This document shows, in pieces, positions 13,701 to 28,700 of a stretch of 64,000 bases of DNA. Positions within the stretch are counted from its first letter, which is position 1; each line of letters opens with the position of its first letter. The notes under the pieces are model-generated. The model was not told the origin of the DNA. It was given only the letters and a program-made list of their open reading frames with translations, and searched no databases. This DNA is from Dendrolimus kikuchii (lineage: Eukaryota > Arthropoda > Insecta > Lepidoptera > Lasiocampidae). Both the position numbers and the translations under genes were made by a program. Where the stretch lies: positions 9,436,272 to 9,500,271 of the forward strand of contig CM034394.1 in NCBI GenBank assembly GCA_019925095.2, read 5' to 3'.

Positions 13701-16700
13701 CTCTTTAATTAGATACGAATATTAGGTAATAATAGTTTGTGTTAAAATCATTTTCTTATTTCATGTTTTTCCAGGTACGCAGCATTTTCAACAATATTAC
13801 AAACAATACAAGTTCTCTCTAAAAGCTTGTTTTATCATCTGAACAAAATAGTAATAAATTATACATACTTGCAACGACTGCGTTGTCAGCTGCGGAACGA
13901 GACCTGTCCCTGACGAGAGCTGCGTACATGTACAGCAGGAACGCCATACTGCCGATGTACAGGTACAGGTAGAACCCCTGTCAGGAGGTACAACATAAAT
14001 TATTACCCCCTTGGACCATTAAACAGTCTTAGGAGTGACATACCCCATGTTACTCTTAAATAAGTTATCTGCAGTGTAATTTACAACTGTTTAATAATGC
14101 ATTTTGTTTGTACTATGTGGTGAATGAAATCATGTACCTATTTTAGGCTAATTAATTACTTTTTTATGATTCCTGTTTTACTACATTTATGGGTACAAAT
14201 ATAATACTGATCTTTGAAATTTAATACGATAGGATATACATAGAAATAAATATACATATGTATGTGTGCATAAAATACAATTACCTACTACTAACTAACT
14301 GTACTTAAAACTTGTTTATTAAAAATACCGTTTTCATGATCAGTCTCTCTCATTATTATATATAAGCTTAGCGTTAAATTTCCGTTGCGTCTGAAGAATG
14401 CGCTTCAAAGCCTATGTAGTCTACTTTCTAATCTAGACTTTAATATATGACGAGCAACGTAGAAGATCTGTTGTAGTTGTGTAGTTGTAGTATCTAGGCT
14501 GCCGTCGATGCTAGTGTTTTTAACGCAGTCCTTTTGCGTCCTTACTTCCATAAATCTTCCTATTCTCTCTTCCTTGATCTTTAGCATCATACTGACTACT
14601 CAAGATACTCGTTTCTCACTTCTTTCGAAACGAAACATATTTGTTGAAACTTTATAAACTGCAGCCAATGTCTCTAAGTATAGGAAGGGAAACGAAAGCT
14701 CCACTTCGATAACGAATAATATATCACACTTACCTCATAAAAAGAGGGTGGAATGTATGTAGAGATGACCTCAGCCATGGGGAAAGCGACGCCCATCACG
14801 ACTAACAGCTTGCCGTAGAGGGCAGATAGTGTTGTCGCCAGTGCATCGCTCCTGGTAACCAACAAGATTTTTTATCAAATTTAACTGTAATTAGTTGTAA
14901 AAAATCATCGCTTTATATTCTCATAGTTTTTAGAACTATATTTTTCTATGTTGTAACGATTTCTACAAATTTTCTATGATTATTCTGTGAGCATAAATAA
15001 TGATCTAATTCTAAAATTTAAAAGGTTCTTTACTTGGTCAAAGAATAATTTCACCTCATGTTTTGACCTTTAATAAAGTTAAAATGAGCACGTCCTACAG
15101 TAAGTAGAATGCCAACAAATACTTTATTTTAGAAATAATATTAGCCAAATATTTTTGATTTTTAATATGTATTTCGTACCATTTCCTTTTCCGGAATAAA
15201 AGTATCCTGAGTTTATCATATATGCATACCAAATTTCAAGACAATCGTTTCATTTTCAGACACCGTAAATAATGAACAAACAAAAATCCGAACCATCATG
15301 TACATTTTTAAATTTTACAAGCTTCTATTTAACTTGCAATGGATGTACCTATGTATGTATATAAGTTCGGGTGGAATCTTGCAAGTTAAATTTGACCAAC
15401 TTCCCGGTTTCCGATTGAGCTGAAATTTTGCACGTATTTGTATATCGCGTGACAATGAAATAATATAGTACCATGGAGCTGATCTGATGATGGATTCGGA
15501 AGCTGGCCATAGGAACTCCTGTACTAAACAACATAGACCCGTCGTGTTTGGGGTCGTTTTAGTTGTCTTGGCTAGCACTCTGCTGCTAGATGATATCCAG
15601 GATATCAAAAGCTTCTATTTAAAAACCTTTTTAAAATTTGTTATTACATTCTCGCACAGCTTTCATCGTAGCTAACTACATAATTGTAATTTTTAAGAAG
15701 AATAAAACCAAATCATATCGTCACTTTGCTAACTGTTACATACAGCCCTCCAAATTGATTAAACTAATTGCTTCTAATTAAATATACTTACTTATTCCGT
15801 CAAACAAATCGGATTATACATTAAATTTATCGCTTAAATTGTGTATTAAACTTATCAAAGCAGAAATCTCGGAACTTGAACTAGCTTTGTAAAGCTAACC
15901 CAATTTAGCTTTCAAATGCAGGGAATTATTGCGCGTTGTCGAGTCGAAACTAGGGCACTACCCACTAACGCTTACAACAATGAGCCAATTAATACCAACA
16001 ACATAGTTTCATGTAGAGTACTCTATTTGTAAATCTAAACATGTTTAGCATGTATTTACTGTGAACTTTGAAAGGGAAACATGAATCATGTTAATAGGCT
16101 ATCATCACTTCTATCAGTCTCTCGTGAAATTGAGACACAATAATCGTAGTAGCTATAGTTGGATCTGCTAAGTTTATTCGACAGTTATTTTTATAACGAC
16201 AATGCAGGAACTATTATTACAATGATTCCACAATTGTTTTAGGGTTTCGTAGCCATTTTGGCAATAACAGAATCCATATAGGTCAGGTTTGTTGGTCTAT
16301 TCGTGCGGCCGGCTATTTATGTACATGCTTATCCTTCAGAAATGATTGACCCTATATGGATTAAATTTCACAGGGAGGTATATTTTTCATGCTGCTATCC
16401 AATAGTGTAGTGACGCCGTGAAAAAATAAGGACAATCTAATACATGTAACTGAGGCTAAAATAATTTATAGTCAGATTTTGAAAAATCATAATGATGTTC
16501 TTTGATAAAATTATCATTTATGGCTATAGCACACACACACACACATATATATTACCTAATGTTCGGTCATCGCCTAGTATGAGATCGGTAGAAAATCGCT
16601 CCATCAATTTTGCTGTCTACCACTTTCTGTGTGAGGTGACGGCCAATGCACAGGAGGGTAGATGCAGCCATTTTGGACACTTAGATCTGTCAACGTTGTG

Positions 16701-19700
16701 ACAAGTTATCGCGCTGTGCGTTTATTCTTTTAAATATATTTAATTCCAATTGTAATTATTGGCCGTGCCAAGAACTTAATGTGTGATACTAACGAACAGA
16801 AGTAACCACTCCAAAAGATTTTCTTCCTGCGCACTTCAAACATAATGACGACCCGTGATTTTCAAATAAATCGGTGTCTACATTTTTTTAACATAATACG
16901 TTATTTAATAATATTTCATTAAATGACAATAGAATCCTACAGATACATTCAACCGCCATGTTCCATTAGTATAAATAACATTGGTAGCAATAAAAAGTTA
17001 CTGGGAAATAAACAACAGAGGTTCATCGAGTATTCCTACAGATTCACATATTTTCCCAATGCGATTGTAGTAACTAAGCACCTTTTCGTTAATATACGAA
17101 TTGTATTACATAAGAATACAAATTGAATGAAACGATGGTTAAGTAATTGAAGATGCATGTCACCTACTGCATTAATTATGTCTGATTTAAATAGATGCTA
17201 CAATTTCGATGAAAACAGTTTAATTTCACTAAGACATTTTTGAGGATTTTTTTTCTATAAAACTTCAGTGAAAACTGATACCTAATCATAAATGACCGTT
17301 TTGTGAAATTTTGTCTGTCAGTCTGCTTGAAAGTTTGCCTCGAATAGGCTCTAAAACGGATTAAATAGATTTTATTGAAAATTTTAGCTCATATTATCAT
17401 CATTATTAACTCATTATATGTCGGACTTTTTTGGAAAATGAGGTAAACAATATATAAAATGTAATAATGTAATTAAAAAAATGAAAGAGAAATCTCTTTT
17501 CAGGTGAATTCATCATTATATTTCACACAAAACGTAATCAATCGCAAAATTCGGGATTTTATATTTTATATTATATTATATTTTATATTCAGATATCTGA
17601 ACCCCATAAGATATCGAAATAAAATATACCTATATTTCGATATCTTCAGATATCAGAATAGGCCTCAGTGCTGTGTAAACGAAGTGCCGGGCACAGGAAA
17701 TCTTAAAAAAAACAAATTATCTGCAATTTAACATACATTTAATATTTATTTCACTCATAAATAATTTAAATAAACAATCGAAGACCTACATCACAAACTA
17801 AGCAAACTACGTTTATTAAATGTTATAAATGTCACAACAGACGCCAAGTAGTACCTACCTATCCCCATATACAACTAGACTAGAATAATGCGGGAAATAT
17901 TATTTACAAAATCGGATATTGAGTTTGCAAATAAAAACAGTTAACAAACCACCAAGCTCAATAAATAACAAAAGCAAAAACCCTAGCTACTTATACTTAA
18001 TGGAATAGGAAAACGTAAAGAATTTTAATATAGGCGCATTTATATACGTCGTTGTAAAAAAAGGATAAGCGCCAAATGGATTAGGTCATAAAAATATATA
18101 ACACGCAGTTAGTACCAGCAAAAGGCTTAAAAAAGGCAGGTACACATTTATTTACAATCTGAATTGTAACTACAGTTGACTGTCAAAATAACGTCAACGT
18201 GATCACGTTAATCTGTGGAAATACACAATACCGTAGCGGTGTGGGCCTTTGTTTCCATCAGCAGGGAGTCATTTGTTTTTATTACTCCAACGCGGGTTAT
18301 TCTATATGCGTAGGGTACATTACCTAATGTTTATTCACATTTCCATTGTTTTATGTGAATACGGAGTACTGCTCTCGGTTTATTAGATTGACTTCTGCGG
18401 ATTATAATGAAATAAACAAAACTGGGATATGGTACATACATACATACATAACTTCACGCCAGTTCCCTTGCGGGGTAGGCACGAATAACAGAGCGCCATT
18501 TAGGCCCATTCTTACACACCTCACTTGCTTCTTTGACATTCATAACTCTTGCCATGCACGCTCGTCTGTTCTTAAGGCTCCTGACATCACCCTCCGCTAG
18601 TACACGATCAATTTGATCATGGAAGGTGTGTCGTGGCCTTCCACGTCTTCTGCATCCATCCACTTTTGCATTGTATATCTGTTTAGTCATTCTTTCATCA
18701 TGCATTCTTTCCACATGCCCGAACCACCGGAGCATTCCTTTCCTTACCTTCACCCCGACACTTTCTTTCTTTATATAGGATATGGTACACATATGTTAAT
18801 AAATACTTAAATCAAAATCCTTAATTAATGAAAAAAATATATAAAAGATATATTTTTTATTTCAAATTCAAGTCAGATTCTACGTAGATACCTACAGGTA
18901 GGTATTTGACTGATGTCAAATCACGCAATTTTCTGAATAGTTGAAATCTTTCACATAGACACAATTCTTGGTTAAAGACAAACAATATTCTATAACTATC
19001 GTTTATCTGTAACTAAACGTATACAGTTTTTTAAACTAAAACTTCATAGAAAAAACATTTTTTTAATGAGCCAATTAATTCCGTCCAAATTTCTATGTAA
19101 TTTTTTCTCCATAGCCTATACTAAAATTACGAATAACATGACTAATAACGGAAACATGGCAGCACAAACCAGCGTCGCTAACGCGCTAATTGCACACGAT
19201 CCACAGCGCAGTTTACCATTTCGTTAAAATTTCAGCATTCATTAACTCTGTGGCTGGAATTTTTCAAACTTAAGTGTAATGGTTTTCATGTTTCGCCAAA
19301 TTTCGTTTACTATCTAATAAGCTGTACAGCTGAAAACAGAAAAGTAATTTATACGCTAGCTTAATGTAAATTCCATCAAGCACACCCATGAAGATTGTAT
19401 ATCTGACGACCATTTTAGAAATATAGATGTACCTAGTTTTAATCAAGATTCAAGCGTGAGATAAAATATACGTAGCTCAGGTTCAAGCACTCATAATAAA
19501 ATTAATACCTATAATATACAAATTAGAGCGCAGGTTTACTTTCTCAGTTTAGTCCTTATAAGTTGTATTTCCCCCCAGTTCCTACCAAAATGAAGAACCA
19601 CAAATATGACAATTTGGCTCTAGAAAATTTTGACTGCGTCCGCATCCGTATGGACTCTATTTGCGGCAGATAATTAAAAAGATATTTAATTCAAAAGGTA

Positions 19701-22700
19701 ATTAAAACTTATTACAAAATTTTGTCATTTAGACTGATAAAGGTTTTTTTAATGTATCATAATGATAAGTACATACAACGTCGTGAAGAAAGAAAAATAA
19801 AAACTATGTAAATACTTATATCTTGGTCACAGGGTTACCGCTATGTGGCGTCTGGAATCAACGAGCATTGTGCTGACAGTTGTTACCGTCAATGGTCTTA
19901 TAACGAAAAGCCTCGACCGTCATTTAAGGAGGCTTTTACTGGGAATCTGGTTGAACTGAACGGCAGCACTCTTGGACAAGGCAAGAATTGTGAGGAGGTT
20001 CCTGTCTCTGGAGCCCTAACCACCGGTAGTTTCGACCCCAGGCCCCGCTGGCGGTACACTAGATTAGTCTTTATTTTGCTATATATATAAAATAAAAACG
20101 TAAAACAGTAAAATAAATAATAGAACCACTGTTACTGGAGATTAATTGAATATTATCCGACTCTGAGTGTGGCAACCCGTGTCTTTAAAGTAATAACAGT
20201 TACACATCAGCAATTAAAAAATGTCATAACTTTTCTGTAATAAAAAAAGGTTAACATTACGTATTTTCGTCAGCATTTCTTTTATTTAGAAAGCAATATA
20301 TCAGTTTACTGTCCCAGTAAATTAAATATTTTCGTCGTTCCCTTGCACTCGAGAATACATAAGAATCACAATGGGTCTGATTGACCCCGAACAATGGGGT
20401 TTCAGCTATTGAGAAAGGATATTCAATGAGCAAATATATTTCCTGTTCCTTTAAGGGAATCTTACATAGGTATATATTTAAGATGATAGATATAACGTGT
20501 TTAATGTATAATAATATGTATTTATAATGTATATATTGGTCCCTTAACAATGGTACTTCACCCTCTGGAAGTATCTTCTTCCATGCCCTTAGAGAGTTCC
20601 GCTTGACTACTTTATAATTTGCACCAAAACGTCAATGATGATAGAATTTGCAAACTATTATTTTGAAGCCAATAAAAGTATTTAAAAATAAACCCATCAA
20701 GACTACCGATGTGTGCTATCCGTTAGTATAACAAGCGTGACGGGGGATACCGTCGTTTTTCTCAAATGGGGAACGTTTATGGGCTGATATTATATCGATA
20801 TCTGTAATCTTTATCATCGTTAGGAAGAAACCATATTTTTTCCAAAAAGCGATAAAATTACCTTTTTTAGTGTAAATAGCCTTGTAGATATCATTAGTCC
20901 GATGAAAATATCTTTTTCATTTCTAAATAAATTGTAAAGGTGAGAATTCAATTACAAATATTTTTTTAAATAATCATGACAAGCAACGAGTATTCCTTGT
21001 ATTTTCTTACGAGATAAATATTTAAATAAAATTGTAGGTAAATTATATTTATATATTACAAAATTAAGAATTTCATGGAAAACCTTATAAGGTGGCTTTC
21101 AAAAAGGAAGTGATATATTCTAAATTGTTAATGTGATTTTCACGTCAAATACTCCCAGGATGAGTTATTTCTTTCGAGTGTGAAATACTAACAAAAACGT
21201 TTTAGGATTCCTTAGCCACTCTGGCAACATTGCCAAAACTCGTTAGAGAAAACGCTCTACGTCAACTCTTAAAGCACTAGATTGGGAATTATTTCGAAAA
21301 AGTACTAAATGTTTTATTACATTCTTATACACGTCGATACTTCAATGGATAGTAATATAATTTAAAGAGCTAATTATAGTGCTATATTTTTGGGCGTTAA
21401 TGGAGTCATAAAAGTGTTTGATCTAGCGGCGAAAGTGCTAAATAGGCGACAGAGCAAATTGGTAAATAATCGTAGGTTTAAACTCTAGCAAAATCATGTA
21501 CCGTTTAAGCAATATTTCAGCCTAGTGTTACAATTATACATAAAGGAAAATATCATGAACAACTATATAATATGAAATCAAAATTACCAATGTGTCCGCC
21601 TAGAACAGGCGTGACGTATATAATCAGCTGTGGGATAGTTCTGGGTGTGTAATTAATTTTTGTATATAAAATTCTTCTGTTAGTGTGTATGTCAATGAAC
21701 TCCTCTTAAACGGTTTGCCTGATTTAGAAAAATTAAATATGTTCAAGTAGGTCTCGGGATGGTTTAGACTTACAATTGGACCTAGTAGGTAGCGTTGCAA
21801 TCAGATTCTAAATTTATTTTTTACGGCAAGTCTACGTCTCCTAGGCTCGCTAATATTATAAAATAAACTACTCGTAGGTACTCATTAGACAACGTTTGAA
21901 AAAACCCACACAAATATCTTATATCACTAACCCCCAACTTAAGCAAAACTATGAGACCAGAAACTCTACGTGTCTTTGAAAGGAATCCTTCAAATTCGTG
22001 GATGTCGCACAATTAGGATTTGTGTGAGTGTTCAACGTTCGTCGAGAGGGAAGCGGCCCCTCCCTGGTTCCCTCCGTTGTCATGACAACGGTGTGTTATT
22101 GGCTCCCCACAGTGTTTCATACAGTACCTACTTACAGTTGCAACAGAGGTTCCGCTCCCAACAATGATATGTCTCCCGCTTATAGACTAGCTTAAATTAT
22201 GACGTCACAGGTTGAATTGAGCCGTCTGAACTTTGAAGGGGCATTTACAGCCGTGCGAGAATGTGAGTCGAGTTGAAAAATAATTGCGTTCTTTCATTCC
22301 TATAACCATATGAACGGTTTAATTTAAGCAAGAAGTACATGTGCATTTTTAGTAATAGGTATCATCTATAAACATATACCTACCTATCCTCCTAGTGTAG
22401 TAGATTGAAGAAGAGTTTTAATTAATGAAATCGAGTTTTAATATTATGTTAAACGAATTCTATGTAATAAGCCGTGATACCTTAGCGATTAGTAATTCGC
22501 ACTCGCGTTATATGCTCAAAGGACGCGGGTTCAAGTCATCATATTATTACAATTACACGATGACGGTGAAGCAAAACACTGTGATGAAACCGGACAATTG
22601 AGACAACTGATGTGTCAAACTCGCCTAGCCGTCTTAGACAAGCGTGGTGGGTATATCGTCCATTCCTTTACACTTTCCCTGTACTTTCCCAGTACACCCT

Positions 22701-25700
22701 TAACACTATTTCAAGCCAACGTAAACCACTCCCCTACCGTTCAGGACTTGTGCCTGCAAGCGATGACGGTGTGGCAAGCGAACTTGGCCGTAATAAGTGA
22801 ACCCTATTACGTAGCCCCAGCCAGGAACTGGGTAGGGGATCTCGACGATGTGGTAGCCGTGGTCGCCAGAGCCGGGTCTGACACACCCCTCACCAGTCTC
22901 GAAAGAGGAAAGGGCTATGCGGTGGCGGAAAGTGGAAGTTGCATCGTTATAGGCGTGTAATTTTCGCGGAAGCGCCCTCTAGCGGAGTTCGAGCTTGCCT
23001 TGGACGCCGTCAGGGCTGCCGTTGGCAGATTGGCGCCGAAGACGAGTTTTCTCCTAGGCGACTTTAACGCAAAGCACCAATCCTGGGGAAACGCGTACAC
23101 CGATGCTAGGGATCGATCATCGACCTGTCACTCGCCACTCATGCGACCGCCCGCAGAGTGGTCGGATGGAGGGTGCTGGAGGAGGTGGAGTCTCTTTCTG
23201 ATCACCGGTATATCAGATTCGAGCTCTCCCCCTCGCCCAGTCCGGACCCTGTTCGTGGCCCCCCTAGGCGACCGGATTGGGCTCTTACCAAGCTCGACCC
23301 GGACCAAGCCGAGAAAAGGGCAGTAATCGAATGCTGGTCCTATCCAGCCGATTTGGGGAATCTGGAGGCACAGGCTGAGCATATGCGCAAGTCCCTAACA
23401 AAGATTTGCGACGCTGCTATGCCTCGAGCCAAACGACCACCGCGGCGTACATCGGTCCACTGGTGGACCCAAGAGCTGGGCGAGATGCGGAAGGCAGTCC
23501 GCAACATCAGCCATAGGCTCAAACGCAGCAGGGCGCGTCGTCCTCCACACTGTATTGAGGAGAATGGACTCGTGGGAGAGTTCAGACAGGCCAGGAAGGC
23601 CCTTTCGATTGCAATTTTGCAAGCGAAAGCCCGGGCTCGGGCCGAGCTCCTCGAGACACTCGACCGGGACCCTTGGGGGCGTCCGTACCGTGGGGCACGC
23701 AATACGTTGCGGCTTTGCACTTCCGCGGTTACGGAAACGCTCGAACCCGAGATCCTGCGGTCGGTTATCGATGGGCTTTTCCCGGAGCCGGGACACCTCG
23801 GAGGTGGAGCCTCACTCCATCACCGAGGAAGAATTAGACGTCGCCCTAGACCGGCTCCGGGGCAGGAAGAAGGCACCGGAGCCCGACGGGGTTCCAGGTC
23901 GGCTCCTCTTCCTGGCTGCTAAACATCTATGCAGCCAGCTGTGGGAACTGTTCGATGCCTGTATTCGCGCAGGTCAGTTTCCGTCGCAACGGAAGGAGGG
24001 CCGATTATGCCTGATTCCTAAGGGAGGTCGGCCTCCCAACGATCTGTCCGCCTACAGGCCCATAGTTTTATTCAACGAGATCGCCAAGGTCTTTGAAACG
24101 ATCTTAGCGGAACGTCTCGTCAAGCATCTCGACACTATGGAGCCGGGGCTAGCACAGACGCACTTCAGGTTTCGGCGGAGGCGCTTCACGTTGGACGCCT
24201 TCAAGATACTCCCAGCTGTAACGGACGAAGCCGTCCAAGCAAAGGATACTAACCTGGCGGTGTAGCTTGATATGGCGAACGCCTTTAACAACCTCCCTCA
24301 CGAGACGATCAGGAAGGGACTCCGTGCACACGGAGTTCCCCCGTACCTCACGAGGCTGTTGGGTGCGTACCTCCAGGACAGATACATTCTTTGGGAGAGC
24401 GGTGAGCCCGAGAATCGCGCGTTAGGTCGGCGACGTCTCGCGTGCGGCGTTCCACAGGGGTCGGTCCTCGAGCCGATTCTTTGAACGTCGGTTATGACTG
24501 GATCCTTCGGGTTCCTGTCCTGCCCGGAATAGGACTAATCTGCTTTGCGGATGACACCATACTCACGGCACGCGCTGCGTAATCCGTGGACCTCGCCAAT
24601 AACGGGTTGGCGATCGTGGTCCAAAGAATAGGTAAGTTGAGTTTGAAGGTCTCCCCCGCGAAAACGGAGGCCGTCATGTTCCATAGGCAGTTTCGTAATC
24701 TCCCCGTGGACTTGACCGTTACAGTTCAAGGGGTGGACATTCGTGTAGGACCCCAGATGAAATATCTGGGGCTAATTCTCGAGGGGAAATGGCTGTTTAA
24801 AGCGCACTTTGAGCAGCTAGTTCCCAAACTCGTGAGGTCCGCAGGCGCCCTCTTTCGGCTTCTCCCCAACGTGGGGGACGGGGGAGGGGGGGACTAGGAA
24901 ACTCTAATCGGGCATCCTTAGGAGTATGGCCGTGTACGGTGCACCCGTTTGGTCCACTGCACTTCACCGCCACAATAGGACTCTTGCCGCGCACAGCGGG
25001 TCCTGGCGGTGAAGGCCATCCCTGGATACCGTACAGTGTTGTGGACGGCGTCAACACTCTTGGCAGGGGATTCGCCCTGGCCTCTCCAGGCGGACGTACT
25101 TGCCAAAGTTCGGCGCTCCCGACAGGATGCCCTCACACATGGCCTGGTCTACTGCCAGGCCGAGATTCAGGTGATCAGGACGCGGGAAACCGCAGCTATG
25201 ATCCAAACTTGGTCAGTAGAGTTGGAAAACCCTGTGGCCGACATTGGGACAGTAGAAGCAGTGCGCCCCCACCTGTTGTGATGGCTCTCGCGGAAACGCG
25301 GGACTCTGACCTTCAGGATGACGCAGATACTTACCAGGCATGGGTGCTTCGATAAGTATCTGAATCATATCGTGGGCTGCCTGCCGTCACCCCAGGGCTG
25401 CCTACCGTCACCCCAGGGCTGCCTGCCGTCACCCCAGGGCTGCCTGCCGTCACCCCAGGGCTGCCTGCCGTCACCCTAATTTCGCCAGTTTGGCACACAA
25501 GACACGGCGTTTCATACGTTAGTCGAGTGCGCAGCATGGGCACCCCAGAGGTTTGAACTCGAGACAATAGTAGGTTCAATCGATTCGCTCGGCAGTCTGG
25601 TGCAAGCCATGCTGCAGAGCGATGATCGGGTGCGTCCAATGTCTACGAGGCTGTAATGTCTTAAAAGGAGGCCGCAGAACGAGATAGGGAGAGAAGTACA

Positions 25701-28700
25701 AGTGCGCTTGCGTCTCGCGGGTACCGACATCAGTCGGGGTCCCGGAGGCGCAGATATACGCATGACTTCCCTCCTTCAAAATACCGCTGCAGGGGCCCTC
25801 TAGCATCTAGGGAGCAGAGGAGTCTTCACCCCTGTTGACGAAGTGAGTTTGCCTCTCCCGGGGCATTCTCAAGCACTGATGCGCTAGGGTCAGCGTGGGC
25901 GTAACTACGTTCTAAGTCTCACGCTCTTCCTGCCATAAGCGCGGGGCACATGGGAGGAGGGTGGTTTTAGTGGAGTATTGAGTGTGGTCGGTAGGTTGGA
26001 ATCTCGAGTCTCCACACAAGCCAGTCGATTAGTGTTTGGATTGGCCCCAGTGGAATGCCTCCATAATTGACTATGGTCTAATCCCTACGTGCGAAATGCA
26101 TTTCCCCTGCCTTAAAAAAAAAGGTTCCACCACAGAGTACATTAATATGATAGGAGAGGATGCCGCCTTATTTTCACAGACACAGACACATGCCATATTC
26201 ATATTACGAGTCTAGGAGTAGCTCGTTTAACCCATCTAGTATTCTACTGTAAATTGCTTTGCTAATTTCGTATATAGCCTAAAATGCGTTAGTTGTCTAG
26301 TAAACCGTAAATTATAGCTATATAATCCTGTTTTTGACATTTTAGTACCCATAAGGATACGTCAGTTGCATCGCATACATAAGCTATTTTTTCTTCTTTA
26401 TTTAAAGAGGGCTTCGCCGCATAATGACCTCGTCGCCGGTAAACAATACTAATCTACTTACACTAGTCACAGTACAGGAACATCCAGCAAACTACCCAAT
26501 CGTCGGGATAAACCAGAAGTGTGATCAACCAGAATTATTAATACAAGTCAAATTTCCATGCCTATCAGTAAGTGTCGAATCTCTTCCAATTTACCACAGG
26601 TGAGGTAATTTGATGTGTCAGCTTTCCGCATTAAATAACACGAGCTTGCCTAATGAATAGTGATCAACAGGCAGTCTTAACATCAGTTTAATATGTGACC
26701 TACTTAAAGGTGAATTTATTAAGCATGTTTAATTTATTGCACGATAATAATAATTATTAAAACAGAAATTACTAGTGGATCTTATATCATTAAATGTCAC
26801 TTCTTCCAGGAAATCTTAAGAAGGATTAAAAAAAATATGAGAAATATGGGCTTTCAATAAGCTTTATGTAATTTTATTTTGAAATAACAAAAAATTATAT
26901 AATTATATGCTACAAGTATATAATAAGTAAGTATAGGTATATTTTTTGCATAGAACTAAAGAGCAGTAAACCAGAAATGTACCTACTAGTTGATGTTTGT
27001 TCGCTTAGAGAACAATATATATGTGTAAAAGTAGCTAGCTAAGCGTAGCATAAGAAGTATATTATAGCGTAGACACCAAAAAAGACGGCAGCTATATTTG
27101 TGAAGATATGTTGATTTTGTTATCCTAATTAGTTTTCAGAGTCGACCGATGTCTGAGGTCTAGGCTTAGCAGTAATGATATAAGCAAGTACTTATTTAAC
27201 ACTGCTCCGGACATGTTAATTTGGTGGGAATTGTGATAAAGTTGCATACGCGTTTAGTATCATTCGTTGTAATCGTAAACTGGACCGCAGCTCTTGACTT
27301 CTATGTATAAAGAAGTGCTTGACAACCAAAAAATTTACGTCTTCGATACCGATAGAGCTGCGAAACTCGAACATCCATTATTCGAATGATAATTAAATAT
27401 GGGACAGAAACATATATATAAGTGTTGATAGATAGCATAAAAAGCTCTGCCCTCAAAGACAGAAATATGTAACTGATACATAGAATGAAGTAACAATAAA
27501 TAAATATAAAATAGGAAGTGTAAAAAGCACACAGATACTGAACTATATACAATTTTCTTAATACCTGCATGTAAACCAGAGTAAGTGAGTTGTGTGACTT
27601 TAGCCAAAGTTAGGAAGTCAGAAGCAGGGACACATAATTACTAAACTTCTGGCAACAGCCCAAACTTTTCTTAGCACCCGCTCCGAATTCCCCGGACACA
27701 AAGCACCGAGCAATGTCTATGTTAATTTCCTTTGTGATTCGAAATCTGAAATAATTGTCGTAGTTTGTTCAAAACAAGTCTTGATGTTGAGAACTTTTGA
27801 TATAAAATACAACCACAACACTCCCTTTACCCAGAAAAGCGAAGAAATTTCCCCACTTTGATGAATATTGTTCAATGTTTCGTCCCAGTTTTAATGTGAA
27901 GAATAACAACTTGAAATGTTTCAGTCCTATAATCGAAGTTGTTTACCTATATTGCTGTTTATATTGTTCGAAAAACAAATTATTGCACCTTTTTTTAAGA
28001 GCACTTACGTTTAAGTATAAGAGACAGGCTGACGGCCAACCTGGTGGAAAGTGGTTATCATTATCTTTCTTCCATTCTTTTAACTTACTAAATTGCTAGG
28101 AAATATACTTTTCATGTGTAAAATTTCACATAAACTTCTATGTGAAATTTTATCCAAGAGTAAAATTAATGAATGGATAGTAAAGAGCCGAGGCATTAGT
28201 CATATAATCTCAGTTTAAGGTATATAAAATAAACTAATTATTATGTTAGTATCTTACACCAACCTAGTATATCTAGACATGGGCCAATTTCTCTAGTTTC
28301 TCTAGGCCCTCTTATATCCTCGTATTTATAAAGTAGTATAACCATAATTCCTCGAAACTCCACTATGTTTTAATTCAGAGCTGTATCGCACAAAAGCTCC
28401 TGCACAATTCAAGTTAAATATATGTTAGTACTAGCTAATAGCCGCCCGCTTCGCGTGCCGTAAAATCCGTTCTTAGCTGACCTCTACTTGGCGAAAGGAA
28501 GGCCCAAGCCATATTTCAAGTCTATAGGTATTATAGTTCCTGAGAAATCGTGATGAGACACTATATACGTGGATTTCAATTGTATATAACTATATATAAA
28601 TTATATTCTACATCTAAAGAACACTGATACCAATTTTTATTACAATCGGTTCAGACATTCATTAGCTAAAAGTTAAAAACAAACAGAAATACTAGTATAA

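Larger units (their letters stand above)
8927..13868 (-). other. Otopetrin intron between TM2 and loop exons
   Basis: 4942 bp, GTATGT to TCCAG. It holds a LINE 3'-end repeat (9690-9840), a Helitron-like element, a foldback element and two SINEs, annotated separately. The rest is AT-rich without recognised features. Confidence 0.8.

Noticed and set aside
14405..14590. 61-codon minus frame near the TM1 exon as an extra otopetrin exon
   Set aside because: The TM1 and TM2 exons join in phase 0 without it, and it has no family sequence.
18454..18792. RTE-like open frame as a host gene
   Set aside because: It is bounded by a target-site duplication and repeated four more times in the window.
20251..20547. 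Possible piggyBac-type element between two TTAA sites, with a 97-codon minus frame
   Set aside because: The ends do not form matching inverted repeats of the CCC...GGG type, and TTAA is frequent by chance here.
22005..22175. GC-rich island with a strong minus-strand GTAAGT donor inside the large otopetrin intron
   Set aside because: No acceptor gives the phase 2 to phase 2 exon needed between 32384 and 14851, so it looks like a cryptic donor.
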